DNA from: Prostheceraeus crozeri
Lineage: Eukaryota > Platyhelminthes > Polycladida > Euryleptidae
Length of the DNA: 64,000 nt
Assembly (NCBI GenBank): GCA_907163375.1
Contig: CAJQUW010015398.1
Span: 1 to 64,000 of the forward strand
Direction of reading: 5' to 3'
A program made the translations under genes and the position numbers. Positions 10,527-23,710 of the stretch are shown here, piece after piece. Under the pieces are notes generated by a model that had not been told where the DNA came from, made no database searches, and saw only the letters and a list, made by a program, of their open reading frames with translations. The stretch's first letter is position 1; every line of letters begins with the position of its first letter.

Positions 10527-11490
10527 CAGGGATGTGGGATTCTATCATTTTGATAGGGGAAAAGGTGGTAGGAAGTGTGATAAGTCGTATATAATGTGGA
10601 AATTGTGTACTTCCCACTTCATGCGTTAAGCGATAACGAAAATGTATTTCTTGTTAAGTAGGTCGAATAATGCCAGCTGTGCAAGCAATATGATTATTTA
10701 AATTGGGATTCGCCCCTTGCATTTTTATCATATAGTATATGAGCGCGTAACTATGAAGTCGCTACTCTTCACAGTCATACTTTTGTCCATCCTGATTCGA
10801 TATGATTTTAGGGGGCAGCATCTATCACAGTGGATGGACTTAGTCTATGTGTAGCAGCTCATAAGCACACTGTGAACCAGCGCCTCCTAAAACGAGTTGA
10901 ATCATCTCCTAAAGCAAGACATTATTCGTAACTAAACCGTAATAAAAAACCCTAAAGCAAAGCGTTTTAGGAGCGCAGAGCTCTAGTGTGTCTATGGGCA
11001 AACCTCAGCTGTATTGACCTCAGCATTACAGATCGAAGTGATCAGCCTGGGGAGAAACTTACAGATTCGAAGCTTCTAAAGAAGCATAATTACCTCCCGT
11101 TTGCTTTCAGGATAATGCTATCCAGTTCAATTCGATGCACTGCACACTGCAGTGTGCATGCACAGCATAGCGTGATGAGGGATGTAAACATAGAAAAACA
11201 CAATACTTTTTGCTTTGATAACACACTAACTGCCTTAAGAAATCACAATTAACTATGTGCATTAAAGGACATTTTCCACTTCGCGTCTCACAAATAGCAG
11301 CATTGTTGGCTGTACTGCACTTTGTCTGATAGAGGCACGAGCAGATATCATGACAGTGACAGTTATGCAGAAGAGTAAATTATTTGTTTCATATTTCGGG
11401 TCTATTTGTAGGTCGGTGTATTGTTATTTGATGTGACTCCGACTCCGGTCAAGTTGATCGGACTCAGAGACTCTGACGACTCATTTAACA
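10527..11490. mobile_element. Possible degraded hAT-like element
   Basis: At 10527 the sequence CAGGGATGTGGGATTCTATC resembles the left end of the hAT-like element at 22955. The stretch 11290-11480, read on minus, resembles the region just inside that same end (GACTCCGACTCC, then the complement of TAGACCCGAAATAT and of CTGTCACTGTC). No second terminus or target duplication was found, so this may be two unrelated fragments. Confidence 0.35.
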
Positions 11491-13554
11491 AGTGTTTTTT
11501 ATGCCTGATGGTAAATTTTTATTTAGATACATTCTTATATTTCATATTGAAGATGATTCTCATCATGATGAAAAACAAGAAGAGTCTCAATCTCATTGAT
11601 CCGAGTGAATTTGTATATATTGTGACCATGATCATTAAAGTGCAAATTTTGTATAGACGATTTTGTTACATTCATTTCTATATTAGTTGTTAAGCATATA
11701 CGTTCTTTTGCTCCATTGTGAGAACTCCCATCCAGTGAACTCTTATCATGTCGTGACCATCACTCTTCAAATTTGCAAATATAGGCCCTATAGATCTCAC
11801 GTATTTTGTATATGGTTTATGATGTATGTTATGATGACTCTGAAAATTTGTAAATATATATCGCAAGTATTTTTTATTGATGTTAAACTTTGCGCATGCA
11901 TATGTTGCACGTGTTATCAACGCTTGCTTGTAAGTGCCCTTGCGGCCATCGCTTTGCGTTTTCTGTATATTTCAGAATAAACATTTATGACTTATAGGTG
12001 GTTTAATAAAGTAGCAGCCTATTTTGTGAATACCCGGAGAAATGAGCTTAATATGCAAATTGCGTATCTCAAAGGATGTTGAATCAATTTCAAGATTTGT
12101 CTGCTACGGCAGATAATGTCTTGCCGAGGCACGATGTCTTCTGAGGCAGTACCTTGATCGTTAAGGCTATTTGACCTTGAAAAGAAGATGGATTATTGTT
12201 AATAATGAATGTCTAAAGCAGTTGCTGCACTGGTCTATAAAATATTTCAATACACTTTAAATTTTCAATTGAATTTATGGACATAGAAATGGCATCAAAA
12301 CCTATTACGGGAATGTAATCATCTCGCTCGAAATTTTCTTCAAATAGAATGGAAAAATATATGGAGAAATCAGTTTCATACATCAAAAGATCTTTATATT
12401 TAGGAGAAACAGAACTGGTAAAGATCAATAGAGAAAATAAACAGATGAGATAGATGTGGAAACGAGAAGAGGGTGAAATAAAAATACGTGTTGGCTTGGT
12501 GCTGGCAATATTCTCGTACTCACATGAGAATGAATATTCACATTTTTGATTTAATTAAAATTAACTATACATGATCAAAGTGGGACAAATATATTTGTAT
12601 CAACTATATTTTATGTAGGTAGTCATCAGATTTTATTTTAATCCCTGACCTTTCTGCTGCAATTAAATATCAAAGTTAACCACAATTAGTAATTAGTGTC
12701 ATGTCACAACGTTCACTGATACATAAATTGCCATGAAATCTTTGAATAATGATGTTGTACATGTATTTACAGTGAAGTTAATTGAGAAGACTTTAGGATT
12801 CCTACGCCTTTTTTAGATAATCCAATATTCATTGTTAATTCTTATCTAATAATTTTTCAGAACAGATTCGATGTTGATAGTCTAGTTGACTGCTCACTGA
12901 TTACAGCAGCAGCTAGAAACAACTTCACACTTCATCACATATTCAATTAATATTCTCCTGTTCATGATGCAATGCAACATTTTCATGGTTGGATTTTTGT
13001 GAATTATTTCCAATTTAATCAAAAAGATGTTTCGATTAGTTCTCGTGAATAATGTCACCGAAAATGTGGCTGTATAGGCTATCTGATATAACGTAGTATA
13101 AATACGCAGATGCATTGCATGTCACAGCATGATTCCTTGAAATAAACTAATATATTTACGCATAATTCTTTAAATTACATTTCATTTCATATTTTAAATT
13201 ACATTTCATATTTACCTTTCATTTTGCAAACATGCATTTAAATTATGTTTCATATATATTAAAGTAGGCGTAAAATTGACCTGCCGATAGCAACAAATCG
13301 TTGTCAACATCTCTGATAATGAGGAAGCATGCTCGACTACATAAATTCATCCTATGAAACAAGTATATGTGTCGCAAACGGTGAGCACTGATGACAAAAT
13401 GATGAACTGTCTCCACAACTATCTCATCTATTATTTCGATAAAGACAAGTAAACGTTAGTCTGAATCATAGATTTATCTGAAAATCGACATCAATATTGA
13501 TATGACTTCATTGATGAGAAGATGCTTTGGAAACAACGGTATTTGTAGTCTGAT
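11491..13554. other. No recognised gene downstream of the GPCR
   Basis: The stretch should include the 3' UTR of the minus-strand receptor gene. No perfect AATAAA on minus was noted close to the stop; AATAAT-like signals exist. Otherwise nothing recognisable. Confidence 0.4.
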
Positions 13555-14733
13555 TCACAGATTAGTGGCCACATTTAACTTCTCCTCTTCGGGATTCTTA
13601 ATTGACTGTCGATGATTCGCCAATCGAGTCATTTGTGTCAGTCTTCCTATGTTAGAAGAAGGTCTCGGTTGAGGTGTTCGCTTTTCCTGAAAGAGAAGTT
13701 GACGGAAGGCCACACGGAAGTTATCTGACAAGAAGGCGTAGAGGATAGGGTTCAAACTGCTGTTGGCATACGCCAGACAGTTACTGATGATATGGAGGGT
13801 TCTGAAAAACAGGTTGTGCGGAGGATTTGGATGAAAATGCTGAATAAGAAACACGATTTGAATAGGCAACCAACAGGCAGCGAAGGCGATAACAATAACC
13901 ACAACCAAACGAGTTACTCGACGTTTAGAGATAGCAGACTGTCGCGATCGTGAGAGATGAGCAGTTCGGCCACAAATAAGCTCTCGAATCAATCGTGAAT
14001 AAAATCCAGTAATTGTGACCAAAGGAAGCACGTAACCGAAAACGAAAAAGAGGCAGTAGTATATTTTGGAAGCCTCGATGTTTTTTATATACTTTTGTTC
14101 CGATATTGGGACTTCGCGATCCAGCGTTTCGTTGAAAGTTAGTAATGGGAGATACGAACAGTAGTAAATACAATCCCCGTGCTCGTTTCGATGACCAGAG
14201 ACAATGTCGGAATAAATAGCAAGGGGAAGATTACCGGTCATTACTACAAACCAGAGACATGCCACCAGAAACATCGCATTTTTTGTTGTTCGCAAACTGG
14301 AGCTATGGAGAGGGTAGACCACAGCAAGATATCGATCGATGGCCATGAGAACTAACGTGTAGACACTGCAATAAGCTGTCACATAGACCATATAAACATA
14401 CATTTTACACGCACTAGAACCTAAAGGCCAACCGTCACTAGCGTATGTGACTGCAGTAAATGGAACACAGCATATGATGAAGATCAGATCTGCGGTAGCC
14501 AGCGACATGATGAGGATGTTAGTAGCATTTCTCATATTGATGTTGTGGATGATAACAGCAATGACGAGACAATTGCCAAGTACTCCGATGACAACAAAAA
14601 TGCCAAATAAGGACGGGGCAGCCACGTGGGTAAGAAGTTTGAGATGATGATCCGCAGGCATTACTGTGACCGCAGGACACGAGTCGGAGTCCAGTGGGGT
14701 CTCCACTTTGTACGGGACGTTAGTAGACGACAT
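13555..14733 (-). CDS. Allatostatin-A/galanin-type neuropeptide GPCR
   Basis: The uninterrupted 392-residue frame is a complete class A receptor. Seven membrane segments lie near residues 41-63, 72-96, 109-131, 152-173, 223-248, 273-297 and 311-335. Visible marks: LATAD in TM2, Cys109 with extracellular-loop Cys188/192, DRY at 133-135, CWLP at 287-290 and NPILY at 328-332. An N-glycosylation site N-E-T lies at 201. The blocks AIDRYLAVVYPL and RRVTRLVVVIVIAFAACWLP are typical of allatostatin-A and galanin receptors, which signal through Gi/Gq at the plasma membrane. On minus, the ATG is preceded directly by CTCTTATTTCCAG, a good splice acceptor, so an upstream 5' UTR exon is likely. A somatostatin/allatostatin-C or kisspeptin-like ligand class cannot be excluded. 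Confidence 0.9.
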   Translation of the reverse strand: MSSTNVPYKVETPLDSDSCPAVTVMPADHHLKLLTHVAAPSLFGIFVVIGVLGNCLVIAVIIHNINMRNATNILIMSLATADLIFIICCVPFTAVTYASDGWPLGSSACKMYVYMVYVTAYCSVYTLVLMAIDRYLAVVYPLHSSSLRTTKNAMFLVACLWFVVMTGNLPLAIYSDIVSGHRNEHGDCIYYCSYLPLLTFNETLDREVPISEQKYIKNIEASKIYYCLFFVFGYVLPLVTITGFYSRLIRELICGRTAHLSRSRQSAISKRRVTRLVVVIVIAFAACWLPIQIVFLIQHFHPNPPHNLFFRTLHIISNCLAYANSSLNPILYAFLSDNFRVAFRQLLFQEKRTPQPRPSSNIGRLTQMTRLANHRQSIKNPEEEKLNVATNL

Positions 14734-14752
14734 CTGGAAATAAGAGATTTTA
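14734..14752 (-). promoter_or_regulatory. Splice acceptor abutting the GPCR start codon
   Basis: Read on minus, a pyrimidine-rich tract ends TTTCCAG and is followed immediately by ATGTCG. This suggests that the whole coding sequence lies in one exon and that the transcript begins farther upstream. Confidence 0.55.
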
Positions 14753-17099
14753 CGATGTTAGATTAGAAATTTACAATGTGCATTGAGGTGTGCGGAAAAT
14801 ACGTTGCCAACCTAATATAAAGGAAACTTTGTGACATTTATCACGGGTTTTTTTTACAAGCAATGATGAAAAATTTGCATTTCTTTTTTCGACAGCCTTT
14901 GAAGGTGACAATGACATTTGATTGAAAGTATTCGAAATCATAACCATGTCATCTTTGTGCGTCATCAAGCTGTGAATGCACAGGATTATTGGCGCATGAT
15001 TCGAGCTTTAAATCTTCAGCAATTCAGTGGCATCAGACGATTATAAATTCTCACTGATTGTTGTAAAATTCGATAAAATTTTCCTATTTTCTACTTCTCT
15101 AATTGACAAATGAACGTGTACAGCTAAAAGTTTTGAAAAAGATATTCAAGGAAACCTGAATATAGGGTGACCCACATACATTACTTCAATCTATTCATAT
15201 GCAAACGCTTACATGCAAGACAAATAATTATATATAATGTAGCCTACTGTACACGGACATGTGCAAAACTTCGCCTTACATCAAATTATGCTCCACATAC
15301 ATTTTGTATTGGTGTAGGCCTGCTATATGCATGCACAGTTGCACATATCAAAAACATTTTCACATCAACAAATTGAAAAAATTAAATGACAGCTTTCGAA
15401 GCACATGTCCTATCAATTTCTTGTATGTTTTCAAGCTCTCCAAACGATCTGAAATTTCATTCCAAAAGTTGTCAAAGTGTATCTGAATCAACTGAAAGTA
15501 GCCCTATTTCAGCAACACTATTCAAATTCCTTGGTTGAATAGTGGATATGATAAAGCATCCTCAGCGGTTCTGCATTTGTCTCTGCATAACTGCGTATGA
15601 TTCCATGATTACACGAATGATGGCAAAAGCAGTTGCTGCCCAATTGTCCCGCATTCTCTATCCCGACAATGTTATTCAGCCCACCAGGTTGAATAGTAGC
15701 CTCATCCTTGTAGCATTAAAGCTGATAGTATAAGCGTTATTGTTGCTAAATGTTAGAGTAGACGTCCAAGAAACAAGAAGTGGAATCAAAATTAAAGCTG
15801 ATTGATATCGTTATTACAATAGCTACTTTGGAATCAAACCGAATTGCTAAGCCGAAAACAGTTTACTAATCATCATAAAAGTCAATGGAATCAATTCACA
15901 TCTTTACACAGAAAATAAATAGGTATTCAGTGAATACTGTGAATACTATACACGCTACGCCACTGGTCTCACTTTCACAATAGGAAACTTAATACCGTAA
16001 CATCAATATTGCCAGAAGGAAAGCAAAAGGGCCTGGGAAAAAAGTAAATGGGATGCAGGAGCAATTTTCAGGTCAGAAAATGTGACCAAGTTTACATTTC
16101 TCGGTAGGAAGCTGAAACAGAGGGAGATCGAGCAGTTTTATTCCAAATCAAATCGATCAGACGTCTTCGAAACACTGCAAATTCATGAGATTTTGGTTGA
16201 ATTGCAGTATATAAGAAAAACTTAATATAACCCACGGCTAATCGTTAACCAATCCAATTTGCATACGATCCAAATCATACGCGTATGATTTCTTGTCTAT
16301 TGTCGAAATGCCACATTCTTGACTTTCAGGAAATATAGAAATGCAAAAAGAGAAATTTTCATCTTATAAAAAGCTTATCTTTCAAAGTCCAATTTTCTCT
16401 ATATTCGACTTAACCATTTTGATGAAAGTCTTTCAATTAAACTTTTCCAGTTTATTTGTATTTTAAACATAATTGAGTTTAGTGATTTGTTATGGACATC
16501 AAATTTTATGTCTTTTCCGCGTGGGCTCTTGTTCATAAAAAATGGACGAAATTCCTATTTCGTATGGGTAATTCCCAAAAGGTCTGGTTACTTCTAAATT
16601 CAGAATTCTAATTTTTCCTTTGGCAATCTAGTGTACACGATTGAATATTCCACTAAAGTCAGTTGTTAATTATTAAATGACACATGAAAAAACTGAAAGC
16701 CAAATTTGCTAAACCATAATTAAGTAACTCATACCAAAACTAAAAAACAGATAAAACCATTTCACATCACACACGAATTAAATTTGCATTATAGAGCCAG
16801 ATGTGAATCAATTAAGCAGACTGTCAGTTGAAAATAGAAAATGAAAAAAAGAGCGCACATGATTTCAACAATCACATGATTATTGATTACATGAAAATTG
16901 CTTTTGTTGTTCCTCGATCTTAAAGGATAATTTCCATCGTGATTATAAGAACATCAGCATATTAACTGAATCTATTGATGACAAACGAATTTGGTTGTCG
17001 TTTTGGCCAAATACTGCGCTGCCCTTTATTCTTCAAACATTGTCTAAAAATTCTAAAAATTCCAATGCATTTTAAGCTTTTAATGTCTTCAATTCTTTA
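14753..17099. other. No recognised gene upstream of the GPCR
   Basis: It should hold the 5' UTR exon(s) and promoter of the receptor, but no exon can be defined by eye. The short frames present look random. Confidence 0.4.
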
Positions 17100-17660
17100 G
17101 AAGAACTTGTTTATTTCACATAAGGGGTGAGCAATGAACATAATGTACAAACGGGATGGGACAGCATTACAAGCAGATCTGAAAATATCTAGCTCCCACT
17201 CAATCCTGCAAAATGCGCTGTGACTGATGGACTTCATTACAAAGAAAACCCTTTCTCTCCATCCTGTGCGCGTCTTCGCCTGAATATTTGCCTTCAGCAA
17301 CATTCAAGAAGCTTGGCGGGCATATGCTGGAACTTGCACATCGAAAGCATTTTTTCAAAAAAGGTTTGAAAGCGCTTGTTTGTGCTTCATGTGCAAGTCT
17401 GAATGCTCAACTGACACTATACTGAAAGCCTGTAAAGCATTTACCTGGTCTATGTTATCAGACTGCTACCCTGCTTTATGCAGCTATTCTTGCATCTTTC
17501 TGATAAACTCATCAGCCTATAAGGAAGGGCCCTTCGTTTTATCCTCGGTGATGTGTCTCAAACTTCCTCTATACAGATATTGCAAGATTCTAATGCGTGA
17601 GGCAAGTGTAGCTGCAGATCCGGACCATCCTTTTCGTGACTGCTCCCTTCATTGCTCAAG
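17100..17660 (+). pseudogene. 3' fragment of a LINE reverse transcriptase ORF
   Basis: Read on plus in shifting frames, the region gives LNPAKCAVTDG, ICWNLHIESIFSKK, then KACKAF and RKGPFVLSSVMCLKLPLYR. These follow the same order as the C-terminal RT region of the LINE at 34400-35791 (NLHIENIILKASKRL, KACNAFIRPV). It is a 5'-truncated, heavily decayed copy with many frameshifts and stops. Confidence 0.55.
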
Positions 17661-19886
17661 TGTTTATCGTGATAAAAATGTCATTATTGTATTCACTTGA
17701 AAGTAAAATGTTAATGCAAAGCCAAATATTTATAATGCAATAAGTCAGTAAGACAAATCCCTGTTCGCTTTCATTTAAGCAAAGCCTATAATTTGATGCC
17801 AAAATCTATATATGTGAATCACCGAATAACAAATCTGCTAGAACTTGATGCGCCGCAAAACCCGATGCGCAGACCCGAAACTTTCGTAGCCATTCCGGTC
17901 GAACATCCCTAGCTCACAAACTGCAAATTTAGAACCGGCCGTCGGTCAAGACCAGGACATACCGTAAATTTTGAAGACCGACCGGCCGGTTATTCTAATT
18001 AAGTTTACGTCGGCTATTAAAGAAATTCATTCCACATGTAGAATTAATTTTCTAGTCAATACAAACAATTACAGCATTATAAGAGCAAGTAGATGCGACA
18101 TAATTTAATTGACGTAAATATTTCGAGCTGTTTCTTGGAAATTCATCTTCCAATCATAATTCAAAATCGCTGACGGAACCGATCACTGATAAAATTTTGA
18201 AATTACTGATAACCGGGGATAGCAAAGCAATATAAGTACGTAAGCATTTTGGTAAAACTCGTCAGGAAACATTTTTGTATTTTTCCGTTTTCTAGGGGAT
18301 AATTTTCGACACAATTATTTGGAAGCAAATGACAAAAAGGCAAATGAATTTAGCAAGAATTGCGTACTCCCTACTTAGCCTGTCTATCCTGAAATTATTC
18401 CGCATCTTGAATAAGTTATTACGCGCATTACTGCTCAATTTTTCCATTGATGTTCAAAACATAGTTGTATTATCAACTTAAGAATTATAATCTGATTGAT
18501 TGATTGAAAATCAATGTGAATAGAAAGAGAAAAAAAGTCAGCATCGGTTCGCTTCTTGCTAGCAGGTTGCACGGACGCTGACTTAGCCTTGAAAGGCCGC
18601 CAAAAACCCGGTCGGCTCCAACCCTGTCATATCACTTCAGTCCTGCTGACCCGAAAATCATTCGTACCTTGCTCTCTGGTCGGCATCTGCGTATTCTAAG
18701 TCAGTGAGTATTGAGCTGAAATTTTTATGTCAGGAAAACCCACTTAAACACGGCGGTGTGAATGAATTCTCATGTCCAAGACAACTTGGAATATCAATCA
18801 GCGAGAGAAGGACTCGAAGGAATCAATAATGATTGCCATTTTGAAAAATGGAACCTTCTACATTTTTTGTAATTCAATTTAACGGAGTACTTGTTGACAT
18901 AGAAAATGAGATATTGATAAATTGTCTAATAGATCCTGATTTGAAGTTAAAAAAACGAAACGACACCATTCTAATGACTTCAATGACCTGACATGAGACG
19001 TTGATCTCAAAGAGGAAGTGAAGATGATGAAAAATAAGTGGTCGGTTACCATTTGCAATCTGAATTGACGCAAAGACATCGGCAGTATAATAATTATCTT
19101 CCTCCATTTGAATCAGCGATTTTCTCCTGAGGTACGGTACATATGAAAGGAAATGAATAGATCGAAAGTCGATCTACATTGTCACTCACTCGTAAGAGAA
19201 CATTAAGTAGTAGAAGAGTTGAAAATGAACTTCGGCTGAAAATAGTCTCCCTTTTTACTCTATACAATAATCTGCTTCGTGTAAACTGTAAAAATAATTG
19301 ATCATGAAATTGACATGAATGAACAAACTAATGAACGGAAAATCAAACATAAAGTTCAGTATGTACATGCATACATGTTGAGCTTCAGTGTGCGACGATG
19401 AGACATACGAGGTTTCAATAAATTATTTCAAAATCTTATGCATACCAACAGACTCGAGAACATGTCTGCTAGACGTTATTGTGTGAAGTAAATCAGAAAC
19501 ACGCATAAAATAAATGCATCGCACCGAATGAATGTGTTTGGGATAAAGATTGTTAACAGAGAAATGAATGAAGTTCTACAATCGTCCCACAAGAGCGCGG
19601 TGAATGACAGAGAAGACAAATTATGGAAAATTGAATGCAAAAGTGAAATTAGCTAAACATTTCCACTATTCAGCTCACTACTCAGTGCTTCATAAACGGG
19701 TTCATAAAAGTTTTAGAGTTTGTTTTCGCACGAATCAGCACAGAATGTGGCTCTCAAATGACTATACATGCATTAATTTGTTTGAGCACACTTCACCATT
19801 AAATGTCTGCTGCAGAGAGATAGGGTTGACCAATTATTTTTCTACGTGATTCAACTCTTATTATTATTATGAAACGGAGATGAATA
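17661..19886. other. No gene; one GC-rich inverted repeat
   Basis: AACCGGCCGTCGGTC (17933-17947) and GACCGACCGGCCGGTT (17976-17991) form a 15-bp imperfect inverted repeat with a 28-nt spacer, in otherwise A/T-rich sequence. Possibly the relic of a small transposon; no other structure was seen. Confidence 0.4.
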
Positions 19887-20662
19887 CAGTGCCCCTCCCC
19901 CCCGTTAACGACCTCTCACCCTTTATCGACCACTCCCCTACAGCGACCGCTTTCCCCTACTCCGAACAATTTTCGATGTTTTGACTCCCCCCATCAGCGA
20001 CCACTCCTCTATAACGATGTGTTCAGACGTGCTCTTCTGATTTTTTACCCCTATCTAGTGACCACATGTAGACCAACAGCTTTATCAAAATCGCCTAATG
20101 AGTGAAAAAAGTTATCTTTCTGTCCTCACTTTCTTAGGTCATAGCTACAACAAAATTTTCGCTTGTTCGCATGTGAAATGAGAATTGATATAAAGGAATA
20201 GAGAATGCTGACCAAACGTTAAATGAATGAATTAATGTGTGTTGTTCACAAACATCACTGACTGGCAAACGAAAATTACATTTTGCAAGTTACTGTTGCT
20301 AGAAACCGCCACGCAGAGCTTGTGACTTTTCAAAATCTGCAACAAGCATCAGCACATCTTTCATATCCAATATTACATAATTATAGCCATGTTTTAGCTG
20401 CCCTTATACAGTAATGTACAGTTGACCTAAATCTAAGAAGTTAAATTTCAATTAAAATGTTTGACTTCGTAAAAGAAGATGAGTAGGCACACAGTTCTGC
20501 AAAATCATTTTCTATTGAAATGTACGTCGGTACTCGAAATGCATATTGGCTATCTATCACAATCTACATATGCTGAAAAAGATCCTCCCCTAGAGCGATC
20601 ACGCCCTACAACGATGCACTTTTCCTTGCTCCCTTCAATGGTCGCTGTAAGGGGGATCACTG
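19887..20662. mobile_element. Non-autonomous Tc1/pogo-like element (MITE)
   Basis: Ends read CAGTG...CACTG and are flanked by TA (19885-19886 and 20663-20664). Both ends carry repeated (A/G)CGACC motifs with C-rich spacers, for example TTAACGACC, ATCGACCACTCCCC and CAGCGACC on the left and the complement of GGTCGCTGTAAGGGGG on the right. No transposase is encoded in its 776 bp. Confidence 0.65.
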
Positions 20663-20858
20663 TATCATGGCCTGTAATACTCTATGACATGAAGTTCAAT
20701 TTTGAATGTTGTTATCTTACCACTTATTACTACATTAAAAAGCACCATGCAACTTTTGACATATTTATGCGATTAGAAGAGAAAAAAGGCCCTGGAAGAC
20801 ACCATGCAGGTGAAAGGAAATCAAGCATTTCATCAGCTTGGTAGCGCACGATTTAAAG

Positions 20859-21896
20859 CAGTGGTGGGCAACCAGGTTGGGATGGAGGGTCACAAGTAGT
20901 GGCCGGCGAGAGGGCTCGCGGGCCACCAATTTTGAAATAGATAGGTTTGTTGAAAATTCCTTTACTGAGCACTTTTGAACGTACATGTAATTTTGAAGAA
21001 TGTTCTACAAAACATATTGGTAGCACATGATATATAGCATAATTGTAGTTGTAAATGCATGCAGAAGCATTGTATCAATTAAGCTGTTATCTTTTAACGA
21101 ACTGTATTTCAAATTCCAAAATCTATATGAATGATGAAATGTAAGATTTTTTGTGAAAGTATATGATGGTAGCATAACCGTATTGGTAATATGATAATTA
21201 CCTCATTTCATCAAAAATGACAGTCTATATTAACCTTCTTCTATCCGCCTACATACAGCGTAATGTAAAATAACATAAATATGAACTGGCTAAACTACAT
21301 GCCTTGAAGTGTACATAGGCCTGTGTCACCCAAACATAAACGCATTTCGAAAACCGCGCATAGGCTCCCCTAACGAAACTCGTGCGATAATGCCATTATA
21401 GTACAACATTGGCACAATATACAAATAAAATCCAGAAAGAATACTTGAAATGAAAGATATCTTATAAATATCACACATCTTCATGGGGTTGGACTGCTTC
21501 ATGCGTAGCCTACTTTATGCATTTATAGGCTAATTGCAACGGTGTTTATTACGCGATGAAACATTCTCAACAACGCATCGAACACCATGTGACTTTTAGC
21601 ACTCACGTAGTAGATGGTTATGTCACTTACCTTTATATTGAGAAGATATTGATTGCGAATGAAACATGGTTTCAGAATTCGAATGAAAATTTATGTGCCA
21701 TCATATTACTGAATTAAGTCATTCAGTTAAGGCTTTTGCAAATTATAGAGAAGATCAACCTCAAGCTAGAAATGCATTTTATAAGTCAAAGTTGGAGTGG
21801 GCCTTTTTCACATCATCGATTCAAATAATGTCTGGATAATGTTTGGATATGAGAAGCGGTGGCGGGCCACCCAGGGCTACGCGTTGCCCACCACTG
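20859..21896. mobile_element. Non-autonomous hAT-like element
   Basis: It begins CAGTGGTGGGCAAC and ends with the exact complement GTTGCCCACCACTG. The flanks ATTTAAAG (20851-20858) and ATTCAAAG (21897-21904) form an 8-bp duplication with one mismatch, the hallmark of hAT insertion. The 1,038-bp interior shows no transposase. Confidence 0.8.
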
Positions 21897-21904
21897 ATTC
21901 AAAG

Positions 21905-22946
21905 TGTACATTTAAACTCAAATGCTAAATATAATGTAGACAATAGGGCCTCAATACAGGACAGTCTGCTAAATATGAATACAATGTGCATCAGCCTATT
22001 GCAATTATATTGTACATTCGGAAATATGCTCAAAATGCAGATCTGTATCATATCACGAATATTGAATGCAGATAGTTCTATTGAAAGCACAAACTGTGTA
22101 CCAGTTGTATATTCCTTTTAAATTGCTGAGATTAGTATTGTGCATTTGGAAGTGCTCCATTGCTGATAATTTCATATCTTCACATTATCTATTAAAATGT
22201 GGTACGATACAAATTTCATGATATAAGATAATATAGATATGCTGTTTCTCATTTTCACTTGATCTCTTACTGCTATCATATTTCTGTCCCCTAGGTTGCG
22301 ACTAAAGCGCCTATTGGGGACAAATATTGCTCATCAGATACACTGATAAGTTCTCAGTGCATCCGAATATTTTGCAACCGATGCCCGAGCTTTCAATAAA
22401 GTGATGGGGGGGGGATGATTCTAATGGACCTCTACGACTCCTTCGTTTGGTGAAATTGTTATCCAGAGCAGCACGAACACTCACAAAATTATGTGGAAGG
22501 ATGCCATCTTGCGTGAGCCTCTCAGAAGACGAAGGCTGATTATTTCAATCACCTTAACTAATCGATAATCCTGTCGCATAGTAATGACGGAGGAATGTTA
22601 ATATTATATCTTAAGACTTTTCTGAGCATTCTGCTATTATGAAAATATGGAAAAAGGGATGAGGATAGCCATTAACTTGTCTATTATTACTAGTATACCG
22701 GTAGGCCTATACATAGGTTCCATCTCTTTGACAAATTTGATAATTCTAATGCACGGTCGTAATTGGCAGTAACTTGATAGCTCTTATTATCAAGAATACA
22801 TGATAATCCGAATGTGCACATTTATTGAATGCACATGTACATGCAATTTCAATAGATGATTGTTCAATCCGTTGCAGACTATCTTTGCCGTAGACTGTAG
22901 GCCTACATACAGTAAAAACAACTTATTGTAGTCATTTGCTCTAGCA
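21905..22946. other. No recognised gene
   Basis: Only a small hairpin GTCCCCTAG...CTATTGGGGAC near 22288-22323 and a G run near 22406 stand out. Confidence 0.4.
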
Positions 22947-22954
22947 CTTGCAAA

Positions 22955-23702
22955 CAGGGATGTGGAGTCGGAGTCCCGTAATCCTATCATTTTTGCTGGA
23001 GTCGGAGTCGCAGTCTTATCAACTGATAGGACTCCGGACAACGGTCTGTAACTAGACCCGAAATATAATACAAACAAATTATTTATCCTCGTGCATATAG
23101 CTGTCACTGTCTTGATGTCAACTTTCTCCGTCAAGCAAAAGTACAGACACTGCTGCATGCAAAGCTTGTAATAGTTGAGGGAATGAACCGTGATGGTGAA
23201 AAAAGGATTGTCTTTTCACTCGGTGATTTAGTAGAGAAGACAAGCCTTCCTAGCCTCGATCACACCTACGCACCAAAGGTCACATCAGAGACAAAATGAA
23301 ATACTAGTTTTTGTTTGAGAACATTACCTCTTACCCTCACGTTAATCTTGCGTGATGGCTCCTCCAAAGGGCATATTAAAATCGAAAGTGTACTCATATT
23401 TTTTGAAGAAGGATGGAGATTTTCCTGCCTGGTAGAGACTGGAGAAAAACCGTGTGAAGCACACATCAACAAGATGGGAGGAGCCGAGTCGCATGCATCC
23501 AACTTAAAGCGTCATTTGATAAGCTTTCATCGAAAATGATTGATAATTGATACAGCCATGATCACTAAATATAGGTTCAGGTAAGCCTGTAATGGTCTAT
23601 GATGTAGGATACCAGCTTTTTCTTAAAAAAATAAACTATATATACTTGCCACCCGGAGTCGGAGTCGGAGTCCTATCAAAATGGTGGGACTCCACATTCC
23701 AG
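22955..23702 (+). mobile_element. Internally deleted hAT-like element
   Basis: The ends CAGGGATGTGGAG and CTCCACATTCCAG form imperfect TIRs; flanks CTTGCAAA (22947-22954) and CTTGCAAC (23703-23710) are an 8-bp duplication with one mismatch. GGAGTCGGAGTC motifs are repeated inside both ends. The interior keeps only a zinc-finger exon remnant, so this 748-bp copy depends on an external transposase. Confidence 0.8.
23355..23539 (+). pseudogene. BED-type zinc-finger remnant of a hAT transposase
   Basis: From ATGGCTCCTCCAAAG the frame gives MAPPKGILKSKVYSYF, and the adjacent frame continues FFEEGWRFSCLVE, PCEAH and SNLKRHLISFHRK. The Cys...Cys...NLKRHL..H pattern is that of BED fingers at the N-terminus of hAT transposases. 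One frameshift, in the T run near 23400, separates the two parts, and the catalytic domain is missing. Confidence 0.55.
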
Positions 23703-23710
23703 CTTGCAAC

